Shown: in pieces, positions 50,994-59,938 of the stretch
Position numbering within the stretch: position 1 is the stretch's first letter
How the letters are laid out: each line of letters starts with the position of its first letter
Assembly: GCF_008327685.1 (NCBI RefSeq)
Contig: NZ_BDDE01000010.1
Span: forward strand, 992,001-1,056,000
DNA from: Actinomadura sp. K4S16
GTDB lineage: Bacteria; Actinomycetota; Actinomycetes; Streptosporangiales; Streptosporangiaceae
DNA: 64,000 bases
Direction: 5' to 3'
Made by a program: the position numbers and the translations under genes
The notes under the pieces: model-generated
Told to the model about the DNA's origin: nothing
The model's input: only the letters and a program-made list of their open reading frames with translations
Databases searched by the model: none

Positions 50994-53307
50994 ACATGTT
51001 GATCAGCCCGCGCAGGGCCCGCTCGTCCAGGGACCCGAACGGGTTGTCGTGGACGAGGTAGGTCCAGGTCGCCGAGGGGCGCTTCAGCCCCGCGGAGTCG
51101 AGGTCGATGCCGTCCTCGGACGCGGTGAGGGCCTCGAAGGCGGCCACCGACCGCTTCCGCGCGTCGCCGAGGAGCCGCTTTCCCGCCGGGACGGCCTCCC
51201 GGTTGAACTCGATGAGCGGGTCCAGGCCCCGGCCGAGCGACCGCAGGTGGATGCCCTCGCGCAGGTCGGCGAGGAAGGCCAGGTGCTCGGCCCAGCAGCG
51301 GTCGAGCTGGTACAGGACGATCTGCCGCGCGGCGGCCGCCACCGCCTCGGCGCCCGCGGTCCCGGTGAGCTCGGCGTGCCGCGCCGGGGCGTCGGCGGCC
51401 ATGGCCCGGTCGGCGGCGTCGCCGTGCAGGACGGCGTCGCGCTCGGCGAGCACCTCGCGCCGCTGAAGCCCGATCAGGTGGTTGTAGCGCCACGTGTTGC
51501 GGTGCAGCTCCAGGTCGACGCCCTCCGCGACGCGCTGGGCGTGGCCGACGATCCAGTGCGCGCCCTTGTCGGTGATGAGCCCGTCGTCGCCGGCGGGCGC
51601 CTTCGACTCCTCGTCCGGCGCGTAGCGGGTGACGAGGTCGTCCTGGAGGCTGGTGAAGAACACCGAGCCGCCGGGGTCGCCCTGCCGCCCCGCTCGACCG
51701 CGGAGCTGGTCGTCCAAGCGGCTGCTGTGGTAGCGGCCGGTCCCGATGACCAGCAGGCCCCCGGCCCGCGCGACCCGGTCGTGGTCGGTCCCGTCATGTT
51801 CGGCGGGGGCCGTGCCGGGGGCGGTCGGCGAGGGGCTTCCGCCCAGCCGGATGTCGGTGCCCCGGCCGGCCATCTGCGTGGAGACGGTGATCGCGCCGTA
51901 CGCGCCCGCCTCCGCGATGATCGCGGCCTCCTCGGCGTCGTTCTTGGCGTTGAGGACGACCCGGTCCAGCCCGGCGCGGGCGAGCCGGCGCGCGAGCCGC
52001 TCGGACTCGGCGACGTCGCCGGTCCCGACGAGGACCGGGCGGCCCCCGGCGTGCGCGGCGGCGATCTCCTCGACGATCGCGACCTCCTTGTCGGCGGCGG
52101 TCGCGTACAGGCGGTCGGGCTCGTCCACGCGGACGCACGGCCGGTTCGGCGGGACGACCGCGATCTGCAGCCCGTAGAACTCGGTCAGCTGCCCGGCGAC
52201 GGCCATCGCGGTGCCCGTCATGCCGCACCGCACGGGATAGCGCCCGATCAGCTCCTGCACGGTGATCGAGTCGAGGATCTCCCCGCTGGGGGAGGCGTCG
52301 AGCGCCTCCTTCGCCTCGACCGCCGCCTGCAGGCCGTCCGGCCAGCGCTGCAGCAGGGCGACGCGGCCCCGCGACTCGCTGATCAGCTTCACCGCGCCGT
52401 CCCGGACGATGTAGTCCACGTCGCGCTGCAGCAGCACCTCCGCGTGCAGCGCCACGTTCACCGCGGTGAGCGTGCCGAGGTTCTCCGGAGCGTAGAGGTC
52501 GAGCCCGAGGACGCGCTCCACCTCGCGGGCTCCGGCCGCGGTGAGTTGGACGTTGCGCGCCTCGTCGTCGGTCGAGTAGTGCAGCCCGGGGCGCAGCCGC
52601 CGGACCAGGTCGGCGTGCCGCGGGTCGGCGGCGCCCGAGTCGGCCGCGCCCGCGAGCACGAGCGGGACCATGGCCTCGTCCACCAGCACCGAGTCGGCCT
52701 CGTCGATGAGCGCGACGGACGGCTCGGGGAGCACGAGGTCGGCGGCGCCGGTGGCGAGCCGGTCCCGCAGGAGGTCGAACCCGACCTCGCTGACCGGCGC
52801 GTACGTCACGTCCGCCCGGTACGCCTCGCGCCGCTCGTCGGGCGTGGACGACTGGCCGACCCAGCGGACGGTGACCCCCAGCATCGCGTACAGCGGGGCC
52901 ATCCACTCGGCGTCGCGCCGCGCCAGGTAGTCGTTGACCGACATCACGTGGACCCGGCGGCCGCGCAGCGCGTACCCGGCCGCCGCCAGGGCGCCGGCCA
53001 GGGTCTTGCCCTCGCCGGTGGCCATCTCCGCGACGTGCCCGGACAGCAGCGCGAGCGTCCCGACGAGCTGGACGTCGAAGGGGCGCTCCCCGAGGGTCCG
53101 GCGGGCGGCCTCCCGGCCGAGGGCGCACAGCTCGGCGAGGTCCTCCTTCTCGCGGAGGACGGACGCGGCGGCGGTCAGCTCGGCGTCGGAGAGCCCCCGG
53201 ACGCGGGACTCGCGCGCCCCGGCCTCGTCCGCCAGGGCGCGCAGCGGCGCCAGATCGACGCTCCCCGGCTTCTGGACGAGGCGCCGCAGCCGGTCACGCA
53301 GCGCCAT
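50974..53307 (-). CDS. secA2: Accessory Sec translocase ATPase SecA2
   Basis: A 777-residue SecA-type motor. Walker A is ATGEGKT (96-102), the DEAD-type box is LIDEADSVLVDEA near 200, the preprotein cross-linking domain follows, and motif VI is in SSRLDDQLRGRAGRQGDPGG. It lacks the C-terminal zinc-binding tail of SecA1 and has a shorter C-terminus (LINMFRGRRR), as in actinobacterial SecA2, which exports a small set of proteins. No SecY2 or accessory Sec genes are adjacent, so it must use the housekeeping SecYEG. ATG 53307 is chosen from homologue length. Confidence 0.92.
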   Translation of the reverse strand: MALRDRLRRLVQKPGSVDLAPLRALADEAGARESRVRGLSDAELTAAASVLREKEDLAELCALGREAARRTLGERPFDVQLVGTLALLSGHVAEMATGEGKTLAGALAAAGYALRGRRVHVMSVNDYLARRDAEWMAPLYAMLGVTVRWVGQSSTPDERREAYRADVTYAPVSEVGFDLLRDRLATGAADLVLPEPSVALIDEADSVLVDEAMVPLVLAGAADSGAADPRHADLVRRLRPGLHYSTDDEARNVQLTAAGAREVERVLGLDLYAPENLGTLTAVNVALHAEVLLQRDVDYIVRDGAVKLISESRGRVALLQRWPDGLQAAVEAKEALDASPSGEILDSITVQELIGRYPVRCGMTGTAMAVAGQLTEFYGLQIAVVPPNRPCVRVDEPDRLYATAADKEVAIVEEIAAAHAGGRPVLVGTGDVAESERLARRLARAGLDRVVLNAKNDAEEAAIIAEAGAYGAITVSTQMAGRGTDIRLGGSPSPTAPGTAPAEHDGTDHDRVARAGGLLVIGTGRYHSSRLDDQLRGRAGRQGDPGGSVFFTSLQDDLVTRYAPDEESKAPAGDDGLITDKGAHWIVGHAQRVAEGVDLELHRNTWRYNHLIGLQRREVLAERDAVLHGDAADRAMAADAPARHAELTGTAGAEAVAAAARQIVLYQLDRCWAEHLAFLADLREGIHLRSLGRGLDPLIEFNREAVPAGKRLLGDARKRSVAAFEALTASEDGIDLDSAGLKRPSATWTYLVHDNPFGSLDERALRGLINMFRGRRR

Positions 53308-53497
53308 GGCGTCCCCTCGGTTCGTCGCTCACGGTTCCCCCAACGGGCAGGTGGAAGACGGCGTTCCCATGATCTCAGCGCGCGGCCCCGGGGGGTGTCC
53401 AGGGTGGTCCTCCGCTGTTGGTCTGACCTCGAATTCATTCCTCGGGCGGATACCCCCCGGCCCTTTCGTTTGAGACCATGGACGCATCACGGGGTTT

Positions 53498-53525
53498 GCG
53501 GTGGCCAAGGGGAAAGCGCCACCGC
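53498..53525 (+). promoter_or_regulatory. Hairpin in the leader of the 44-residue gene
   Basis: GCGGTGGC (53498-53505) and GCCACCGC (53518-53525) form an 8-bp stem. Direct copies of ACGGGGTTT lie on both sides of it (near 53490 and 53530), the second at the likely ribosome-binding region before ATG 53542. The layout suggests a structured leader; the role is inferred. Confidence 0.45.
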
Positions 53526-53541
53526 GGAACGGGGTTTCGCC

Positions 53542-53676
53542 ATGACACCTACGGCACGCAAAGCCGCCGCGCTCCGGCGCAAGCGCCAGATCATCAGCCA
53601 GACGGTCATCGACCGCGCGCTGAACGACCCGCGGCGGCACAAGGAGGCCGCCGTCGCGGCGGCGGCCGCCAAGTAG
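53542..53676 (+). CDS. Small basic protein, unknown
   Basis: 44 residues: MTPTARKAAALRRKRQIISQ then TVIDRALNDPRRHKEAAVAA and a short Ala-Lys end. Predicted entirely helical, rich in Arg, Lys and Ala, no signal or membrane segment. A G-rich stretch eight bases before the ATG could serve as ribosome-binding site. It is divergent from secA2 and followed by a strong terminator, which supports a real transcript. Not recognised; it could bind nucleic acid. Confidence 0.6.
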   Translation: MTPTARKAAALRRKRQIISQTVIDRALNDPRRHKEAAVAAAAAK

Positions 53677-53731
53677 GGGACGCTAAGGGGACAAGTAGGG
53701 GACGCGTAGGGGAACGGTCCATCGCGCGATC

Positions 53732-53768
53732 GGGAAGCGCCTCCGCCGGCCGGGCGGGGGCGCTTCCC
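53732..53768. terminator. Terminator between small gene and ROK gene
   Basis: GGGAAGCGCC (53732-53741) pairs with GGCGCTTCCC (53759-53768), extended by six more pairs (one G-T) to a loop GGCCG. A 16-bp stem between two convergent genes; probably bidirectional. No U-tract. Confidence 0.75.
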
Positions 53769-53805
53769 GCTTCCGCGGGCGCGTTCTCCCGCACGCGTCG
53801 CCCTC

Positions 53806-55026
53806 CTAGGCCCCCGCGGCCGAGAAGACGTCGTCGCGGGCCTGCTCCAGGGCCGCGTGCAGCGCGCCGCGCAGGACGGGGTTGCCCGTGACGCCGGTGA
53901 CGGCGACGGCGGGACGGGTCGGGCTGATCCGGCCGACGATCGCCTCGATCCGGGTGGCGAGCGGCCATCCGCCGGCCCGGCCGAGGCTTCCCGACAGCAC
54001 CACGAGCCCGGGGTCCAGGACGATGTTGACCGAGGTCACGCCGTAGGAGATGCGGTCGGCGAGCTCGTCGAGGAATGCCCCGCCGCGGTCCTCGTCGGCG
54101 GCGGCCGCGCGCACGCAGTCGATGGCGGTGGGCTCGGCGATGCCGTGCTGGTGGGCGAGCGCGCGGACCGCGTCCGCGCCCACCAGGGCCCCGTAGCCGC
54201 CGGCGAGGGTCGGGATCCCCCAGGTCGTCGACTCGGTGACGCCCTCGTCCTGCGCCGCGCGGCGGGCGGCGCCGACCGGCAGCGGCGCCCCCGGGACGGG
54301 CAGGTAGCCGATCTCCCCCGCGCCGCCCCACCGGCCGCGGTGCAGCCGCCCGCCCAGCATCACCGACAGGCCCATGCCGCGGTCGAACCACATGAGCGCG
54401 AAGTCGTCGGCGTCGCGCGCGGCCCCGTAGGCCCGCTCGGCGATGGCGGCGAGGTTCACGTCGTTCTCGATGGTCACGGGGCGGCGCAGGTCGGTGCGCA
54501 GCGCGGCGAGGACGCCCTCGTGCCAGGCGGGCAGGTCGAAGGAGAACTGGACGTCGCCGGAGCGCGGGTCGACGACGCCGGGCGTCCCGATGACGAACGC
54601 GCTCAGCCTCGACACCGCGACCTTGGCCGAGCGGCACGCCTTGACGACGGCGCTGTGCACCATCTTCACCGGCTCGTCGGCGCCGTTCGGGTCGACGGTG
54701 ACCTGGGCGACGATGTTCCCGGTGATGTCGGCGACGCCGGCCGTGACCCCGTCCGGCCCCACCTCCAGGCCCGCGACGTACGCACTGGACGGGACGACCG
54801 CGTAGAGCGCGGCGTTCGGGCCCCGCCCCCCGGCCTGCTCCCCCACCACCGAGACCAGCCCGCGCTCCTCCAGCCGGGACAGCAACTGGGACGCGGTCAC
54901 CTTGGACAGCCCGGTGTGCTCGCCGATCTGGGCGCGCGTCAGCGGGCCCTGCTCCACGAGCAGGTCCAGCGCCGCGCGGTCGTTCAGCTCACGCAGCAGC
55001 CGCGGCGTTCCCGGGCGTCTTGCCAT
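53806..55026 (-). CDS. ROK-family transcriptional regulator
   Basis: A 406-residue ROK (NagC/XylR type) regulator. The winged helix at ~15-70 reads LTRAQIGEHTGLSKVTASQL and LSRLEERGLVSVVGEQAGG; the sugar-kinase-like ROK domain follows with VIGTPGVVDPRSGDV and TIENDVNLAAIAERAYG. It lacks the zinc motif CxCGxxGC of ROK kinases, so it is a sensor, not a kinase. It is divergent from a sugar ABC transporter and GH3 glycosidase and most likely represses them until a sugar binds. Confidence 0.92.
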   Translation of the reverse strand: MARRPGTPRLLRELNDRAALDLLVEQGPLTRAQIGEHTGLSKVTASQLLSRLEERGLVSVVGEQAGGRGPNAALYAVVPSSAYVAGLEVGPDGVTAGVADITGNIVAQVTVDPNGADEPVKMVHSAVVKACRSAKVAVSRLSAFVIGTPGVVDPRSGDVQFSFDLPAWHEGVLAALRTDLRRPVTIENDVNLAAIAERAYGAARDADDFALMWFDRGMGLSVMLGGRLHRGRWGGAGEIGYLPVPGAPLPVGAARRAAQDEGVTESTTWGIPTLAGGYGALVGADAVRALAHQHGIAEPTAIDCVRAAAADEDRGGAFLDELADRISYGVTSVNIVLDPGLVVLSGSLGRAGGWPLATRIEAIVGRISPTRPAVAVTGVTGNPVLRGALHAALEQARDDVFSAAGA

Positions 55027-55071
55027 CCTGGCACCTCTGATGTCTCAATCCGCTAACGAGCAGTTTTGTTT

Positions 55072-55084
55072 AGGAAAGTTTCTT
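55072..55084. promoter_or_regulatory. Putative ROK operator
   Basis: AGGAAAGTTTCTT is a near palindrome in the AT-rich part of the divergent region, close to the AGGAAAGTTTCCT type reported for ROK repressors of actinomycetes. It lies about 46 bp from the ROK start. A further perfect hairpin, GGACCC-TAAA-GGGTCC, is at 55201-55216. Confidence 0.6.
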
Positions 55085-55280
55085 GTTAGTTTACGCCCAA
55101 GCGCCGACCGGCACGGTACCCCGGGCCGGAGGCGCGCGCAGAGCGCGGACTGGCGAGCAGGGCGCCCGCGAGCGATGCGAACGCGAGGAGGGCATGGCTG
55201 GGACCCTAAAGGGTCCGCGCCGTCTCCACCCGCACCGCAGGCCACAAGGCCGCGCGAGGCGATGCCGGAAAGGATCCCCA

Positions 55281-56555
55281 GTGAAGTACATCAAGGTTGC
55301 GGCCGCGACGGCCGCGATCGCCCTGGCCGCCACGGCCTGCGGCGGCGACAGCAAGGACGGCGACGGCAAGGACGGGGGCAAGGACCCGGCGCAGCTCAAG
55401 GTCTGGATGATGGGCGACGGCACGCCCGAGCAGACCAAGATCCTCGACGGCGTCGAGGCGGAGTTCAAGCAGAAGCACCCGAACACCGACGTCCAGATCA
55501 AGTACGTGCCGTGGCCGCAGGTCGCCACCACCTTCCAGAAGGCGGCGGCCGGCGGCGAGGGGCCCGACGTCACCGAGCTCGGCAACACCGACGTCCAGTC
55601 CCACATCGAGCAGGGCAGCCTGGCCGACATCACCGACGAGTACAAGGGCTGGGCGGACGGCAAGACGCTGAACAAGACCGCCCTCGGCAACGACACCGCG
55701 GACGGCAAGACCTACGCCGTGCCGTGGTATGGGGGCGTCCGCGGCGTCTGGTACCGGACGGACTGGTTCCAGGAGCTCGGCATCCAGCCGCCGAAGACGT
55801 GGGCGGACCTGACCGCCGCGGCCAAGAAGGTGCAGGACTCCAAGAAGGTGCCCGGCATCGGCATCCCGAGCGACCAGACCAACGCGCTGCTCAGCTTCAT
55901 CTGGGGCAACGGCGGCGAGGTCGCCGCCGACGACGGCAAGGGCGGCTTCAAGGGGCAGCTCGACCAGCCGCCGGCGGTCGAGGCGGTCAAGTACTACGCC
56001 GGCCTCGTCACCACCGAGAAGGTCGCGCCCGAGAAGTACGTGGGCAAGAACGAGCTGGAGGGCCCGCAGCGCGACTTCGCGCTCGGCAAGCTCGGCATGT
56101 ACGTCGACGGCAGCTGGGCGCTCAAGGAGATGAAGAAGGTCTCCGCGAAGAACGCCGACAAGTGGGGCGTCTTCCCGATCCCGAGCAAGACCGGCGGCAA
56201 CGCCCCGGTCATGGCGGGCGGCTCCGACCTCGCGGTGTGGAACGACAGCAAGGCCAAGGCCGCGGCCTTCGACTACATCACGATCCTCAACAACGCCAAG
56301 AACGCCAAGATCTGGGCGGACTACAGCGGCTTCTCCTCCATGCGGTCGGACGTGAAGTTCTCCGACCCGAAGCTCGAGGTCTTCACCTCGATCGCCGGCA
56401 ACACCAAGTTCCCGCCGATCAGCGCCGGCTGGGGCGAGTTCGAGCAGGCCAAGAAGGTGCTGCCGAACGCGGTCAAGGCGATCATGCAGGGCAAGTCCGC
56501 CGAGGAGGAGATGAAGAAGGCGAACGAGCAGGCCAACACGCTGCTGAACCCCTAG
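55281..56555 (+). CDS. Sugar ABC transporter substrate-binding lipoprotein
   Basis: A 424-residue SBP_bac_1 protein. The signal VKYIKVAAATAAIALAATAC ends at the lipid Cys20. The domain has LKVWMMGDGTPEQTKILDGV, GPDVTELGNTDVQSHIEQG and YAVPWYGGVRGVWYRTDWF. GTG 55281 has AAGGA six bases upstream and opens on the signal peptide. An in-frame ATG at 55194 has a stronger GAGGAGGG but would add 29 residues before the signal. First gene of the uptake operon. The neighbouring GH3 enzyme suggests amino sugars or chitin/muropeptide fragments as cargo. Confidence 0.9.
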   Translation: MKYIKVAAATAAIALAATACGGDSKDGDGKDGGKDPAQLKVWMMGDGTPEQTKILDGVEAEFKQKHPNTDVQIKYVPWPQVATTFQKAAAGGEGPDVTELGNTDVQSHIEQGSLADITDEYKGWADGKTLNKTALGNDTADGKTYAVPWYGGVRGVWYRTDWFQELGIQPPKTWADLTAAAKKVQDSKKVPGIGIPSDQTNALLSFIWGNGGEVAADDGKGGFKGQLDQPPAVEAVKYYAGLVTTEKVAPEKYVGKNELEGPQRDFALGKLGMYVDGSWALKEMKKVSAKNADKWGVFPIPSKTGGNAPVMAGGSDLAVWNDSKAKAAAFDYITILNNAKNAKIWADYSGFSSMRSDVKFSDPKLEVFTSIAGNTKFPPISAGWGEFEQAKKVLPNAVKAIMQGKSAEEEMKKANEQANTLLNP

Positions 56556-56577
56556 TACCCGGCTGATCGGAACGTCC

Positions 56578-57549
56578 ATGCTCGACACCGCTCCCGCGGT
56601 GCGGAAAGCGCCCGGCCGGAGATCCTCCGGCCGGGCGCGGCCCCGCCGCCGGCCCCGCCTCGGGCCCTACCTGCTGATCGCGCCCACCGTGGTCGTGATC
56701 GCCGTCCTGATGTTCTGGCCGATGATCCAGATCGGGATCATGTCGTTCCAGAAGGTCGGCAACCGCCAGCTGCGCGGCGAGCCGGCCGAGTCGGTGGGGA
56801 CCGAGAACTTCGACAAGATCTTCAACGACCCGTTCTTCTGGCAGACCCTCCGGCACACCGTGCTGTTCGCCGCCGTCGCGGTGTCCCTCACCCTGGTCGT
56901 CGGCACGCTGGTGGGGCTGCTGCTCCACAAGCTCGGCAAGCGGATGTCGGGCTTCGTCGCGGGCGGCGTGATGGTCGCCTGGGCGACCCCGCCGGTCACC
57001 GCCGCGATCATCTTCAGCTGGCTGTTCGGCACCACCGGCGGTCTCGTCAACTGGTGCCTGGACCTGCTGCCGGACTTCCTGGTCGGCGGCGGCTGGAGCG
57101 ACTACAACTGGTTCGCCACGCCCCTGTCCACCTACACCGTCCTCACCGTGTGCGTCGTCTGGCAGGCGTGCCCGTTCGTCGCGGTGTCCGTGCTGGCCGG
57201 GCTGAAGAGCGTCCCGGGCGAGCTGTACGAGGCGGCCCGCGTGGACGGGTCGGGCCCGTGGCGGACGTTCTGGAGCCTCACCTACCCGATGCTCAAGCCG
57301 ATCTTCCTCGTGCTGATCGTCATGTCGATCATCTGGGACTTCAAGGTGTTCACGCAGCTGTTCATCATGGCCGGGATGGCCAACCGCGACGCGTTCAACC
57401 TGTCGCTGTACGGCTACTCCGAGGCGTTCGGCTCGCTGAATCCGAAGCTCGGCATGGGCTCGGCGATCGCGCTCGTGCTGACGCTCATCCTGCTCGTCGT
57501 CACCGCCCTCTACGTGCGGGTCATGGTCCGTCAGGGGGAGACCCGATGA
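56578..57549 (+). CDS. Sugar ABC transporter permease, MalF type
   Basis: A 323-residue permease with six helices after a basic 30-residue N-terminus (RARPRRRPRLGPYLLIAPTV). The coupling segment ELYEAARVDGSGPWRTFWSL is the EAA motif. Its stop overlaps the next permease start (ATGA). Confidence 0.94.
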   Translation: MLDTAPAVRKAPGRRSSGRARPRRRPRLGPYLLIAPTVVVIAVLMFWPMIQIGIMSFQKVGNRQLRGEPAESVGTENFDKIFNDPFFWQTLRHTVLFAAVAVSLTLVVGTLVGLLLHKLGKRMSGFVAGGVMVAWATPPVTAAIIFSWLFGTTGGLVNWCLDLLPDFLVGGGWSDYNWFATPLSTYTVLTVCVVWQACPFVAVSVLAGLKSVPGELYEAARVDGSGPWRTFWSLTYPMLKPIFLVLIVMSIIWDFKVFTQLFIMAGMANRDAFNLSLYGYSEAFGSLNPKLGMGSAIALVLTLILLVVTALYVRVMVRQGETR

Positions 57550-58385
57550 GGCGCCTGCCGCGCAAGCTGCTGCTGAACGGGACGGGGCTGCTGGTCTTCG
57601 CGATCGCGGTGTTCCCCGTCTTCTGGATGGCCTCCACCGCCTTCAAGCCCAACACCGAGATCTTCAGCACCACGCCGAAGCCGCTGCCGTCCCACCCGAC
57701 GCTGGAGCACTTCGACCTGGTCCTGAACGGCGGCATCGCGGAGGTCTCCTTCTGGGAGTACTTCCGGAACAGCGCCATCCTGGCGCTCGTCACCGTCCTG
57801 GTGTCGGCGCTGCTCTCGCTGATGGCCGCGATCGCCGTCGCCCGCTTCCGGTTCCGCTTCCGCACCACCTTCCTGATCATGCTGCTGGTGGTGCAGATGG
57901 TCCCGTGCGAGGCGCTGGTCATCCCCCTGTTCCTCGACCTGAAGCAGCTGGACCTGCTGAACAGCCTGGCCGGCCTCGTCGTCGTCTACATCGGCTTCGC
58001 CGTCCCGTTCGCGATCTGGATGCTGCGCGGCTTCGTCGCCGCGGTGCCGCGCGAGCTGGAGGAGGCCGCCGCCATCGACGGCGCCGGGCCCGTCCGGACG
58101 TTCTTCCGGGTCCTGCTCCCGCTCGTCGCCCCCGGCCTGGTGGCGACCAGCATCTTCTCCTTCATCACCGCCTGGAACGAGTTCATCTTCGCGTTCACGT
58201 TCCTGGACGACCAGACCAAGTACACCCTGCCGATCATGCTGCAGTTCTTCTTCGGCCGCAGCGGCAACGCCTGGGGGCCCATCATGGCAGCGTCCACGCT
58301 GCTCACCATTCCCGTCATCGCCTTCTTCCTCGTCGTCCAGCGCCGCATGGTGTCCGGCCTCACCGCCGGGGCGGTGAAGGGGTGA
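57546..58385 (+). CDS. Sugar ABC transporter permease, MalG type
   Basis: A 279-residue permease. The first helix GLLVFAIAVFPVFWMASTAF is followed by the NxE motif (KPNTEIFSTTP) of MalG-type permeases; ELEEAAAIDGAGPVRTFFRV is the EAA loop. Start and stop both overlap neighbours. No ATPase is encoded in the operon, so a shared MsiK-like ATPase elsewhere is expected, as known in streptomycetes. Confidence 0.94.
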   Translation: MRRLPRKLLLNGTGLLVFAIAVFPVFWMASTAFKPNTEIFSTTPKPLPSHPTLEHFDLVLNGGIAEVSFWEYFRNSAILALVTVLVSALLSLMAAIAVARFRFRFRTTFLIMLLVVQMVPCEALVIPLFLDLKQLDLLNSLAGLVVVYIGFAVPFAIWMLRGFVAAVPRELEEAAAIDGAGPVRTFFRVLLPLVAPGLVATSIFSFITAWNEFIFAFTFLDDQTKYTLPIMLQFFFGRSGNAWGPIMAASTLLTIPVIAFFLVVQRRMVSGLTAGAVKG

Positions 58386-59839
58386 CGACCGACGACACCA
58401 CGACCACGGCGGAGATCGCCCGGCTCGCCCGCGGCACGCTGCTCCCGTCGTTCCCCGGCGCGACCGCGCCGCGCTGGCTCCTGGACGAGCTGGAGGCGGG
58501 ACTCGGCGGCGTCACGCTGTTCGCGCTCACCGGCAACGTCCCGAGCCCGGAGTCGCTGGCCGCGCTCACCGCGCAGATGCGCAAGGCCGGCGACCCGTTC
58601 GTCACGATCGACGAGGAGGGCGGCGACGTCACCCGCCTCGGCGGCCACGCGACCGGCAGCCCCTACCCGGGCAACGCCGCGCTCGGCGCCGTGGACGACC
58701 CGGAGCTGACCCGCCGCATCTACCGCTCGCTCGGCGCCGAACTGGCCGAGGTCGGCGTCAACTTCAACTTCGCGCCGTCGGTCGACGTCAACACCGCCGA
58801 CGACAACCCGGTCATCGGGACCCGCTCGTTCGGCTCCGACCCCGCGCTGGTCGCGCGGCACGCCGCCGCCGCCGTCACCGGCACTCAGGAGGCGGGCGTC
58901 GCCGCCTGCGCGAAGCACTTCCCCGGCCACGGCGCGACCGTGGAGGACTCCCACCTGGCGATCCCCCTCGTCGACGCCGACCTGGACCTGCTGGACCGGC
59001 GCGAGCTGGTCCCGTTCCGGGCGGCGATCGCGGCCGGCACCCGCGCGGTGATGACCGGGCACCTCAACCTGCCGTCCATCACGCGCGGAGCGCCCGCCAC
59101 CCTCTCCCAGGACGCGATCACCGGACTCCTGCGCGAGCGCCTCGGCTACGAGGGCGTGATCGTCACCGACGCGCTCGACATGGAGGGCGCGAGCGGCGCG
59201 ATCGGCATCCCGGAGGCGTCCGTGCGGGCCCTCATCGCGGGCGCCGACCTGCTGTGCCTCGGCCCGAACGAGCACGCCGAGACCGTTGAGGCCACCCTCG
59301 CGGCGATCGACGAGGCCGTCCGGACCGGACGCCTCCCCCTCGTCAGGCTGGCGGCCGCGGCCGAGCGCACCCGCCTGCTCCGGGAGTGGCTCGCCGGGCG
59401 AAGCCCCGCCGTCGTCGACCGGTCCGCCGGCCTGGAGGCCGCCCGCCGCGCCCTCCGCCTGACCGGCACGCTGCCCGCCTGGAGCGGGACGCCCCTGGTC
59501 GTCGAGACCGAGTCGTCCGGCAACATCGCGGTAGGCCCGACCCCCTGGGGCCTGCACCCGTGGGCGCCCGACGCCGTCCGGGCCGACGGCGCGGACGGGA
59601 CGGTGGAGGATGTCTTGGACCGTGCCAAGGGACGCGGCCTCATCGTCGTCCTGCGGGACGCCCACCGCCACGCCGCCCAGCGCGCCCTCACCACGGCCCT
59701 GCTGGCCGCCCGCCCCGACACCGTCGTCGTCGAGATGGGCCTCCCCGTCTGGCGCCCCGCCCCCGCCGTCCACCTGGCCACCTACGGCGCCGCCGCCGCC
59801 AACGCCCAAGCCGCAGCAGAACTCCTGGGTCTGGGTTGA
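58382..59839 (+). CDS. Glycoside hydrolase family 3, NagZ-type beta-N-acetylhexosaminidase
   Basis: A 485-residue cytoplasmic GH3 enzyme. The hallmark KHFPGHGATVEDSH (near residue 178) carries the His-Asp catalytic pair special to NagZ-type enzymes, and VTDALDMEGASGAIG holds the nucleophile Asp. A ~150-residue C-terminal domain follows. It has no signal peptide, so it acts on imported disaccharides. GTG 58382 overlaps the permease stop (GTGA), which ties the enzyme to the transporter. Confidence 0.92.
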   Translation: MTTDDTTTTAEIARLARGTLLPSFPGATAPRWLLDELEAGLGGVTLFALTGNVPSPESLAALTAQMRKAGDPFVTIDEEGGDVTRLGGHATGSPYPGNAALGAVDDPELTRRIYRSLGAELAEVGVNFNFAPSVDVNTADDNPVIGTRSFGSDPALVARHAAAAVTGTQEAGVAACAKHFPGHGATVEDSHLAIPLVDADLDLLDRRELVPFRAAIAAGTRAVMTGHLNLPSITRGAPATLSQDAITGLLRERLGYEGVIVTDALDMEGASGAIGIPEASVRALIAGADLLCLGPNEHAETVEATLAAIDEAVRTGRLPLVRLAAAAERTRLLREWLAGRSPAVVDRSAGLEAARRALRLTGTLPAWSGTPLVVETESSGNIAVGPTPWGLHPWAPDAVRADGADGTVEDVLDRAKGRGLIVVLRDAHRHAAQRALTTALLAARPDTVVVEMGLPVWRPAPAVHLATYGAAAANAQAAAELLGLG

Positions 59840-59891
59840 TCACTCCCCTTCTCCTCCGCGCCACGAAGTCGTCGCGCGGCTGACGAGACCC

Positions 59892-59937
59892 ACGGCGCGC
59901 CCTCCGGACAAGAGCCCGGTTCCGGGGGGCGCGTCGT
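59892..59937. terminator. Terminator between GH3 and tautomerase genes
   Basis: ACGGCGCGCCCTCCGGA (59892-59908) pairs with TCCGGGGGGCGCGTCGT (59921-59937) with two mismatched or wobble pairs. It lies between convergent stops and probably serves both. Confidence 0.7.
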
Positions 59938-59938
59938 G

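Noticed and set aside
50974..53676. Complete accessory SecA2/SecY2 export locus
   Set aside because: Only secA2 is present; no SecY2, glycosyltransferase or Asp genes are adjacent.
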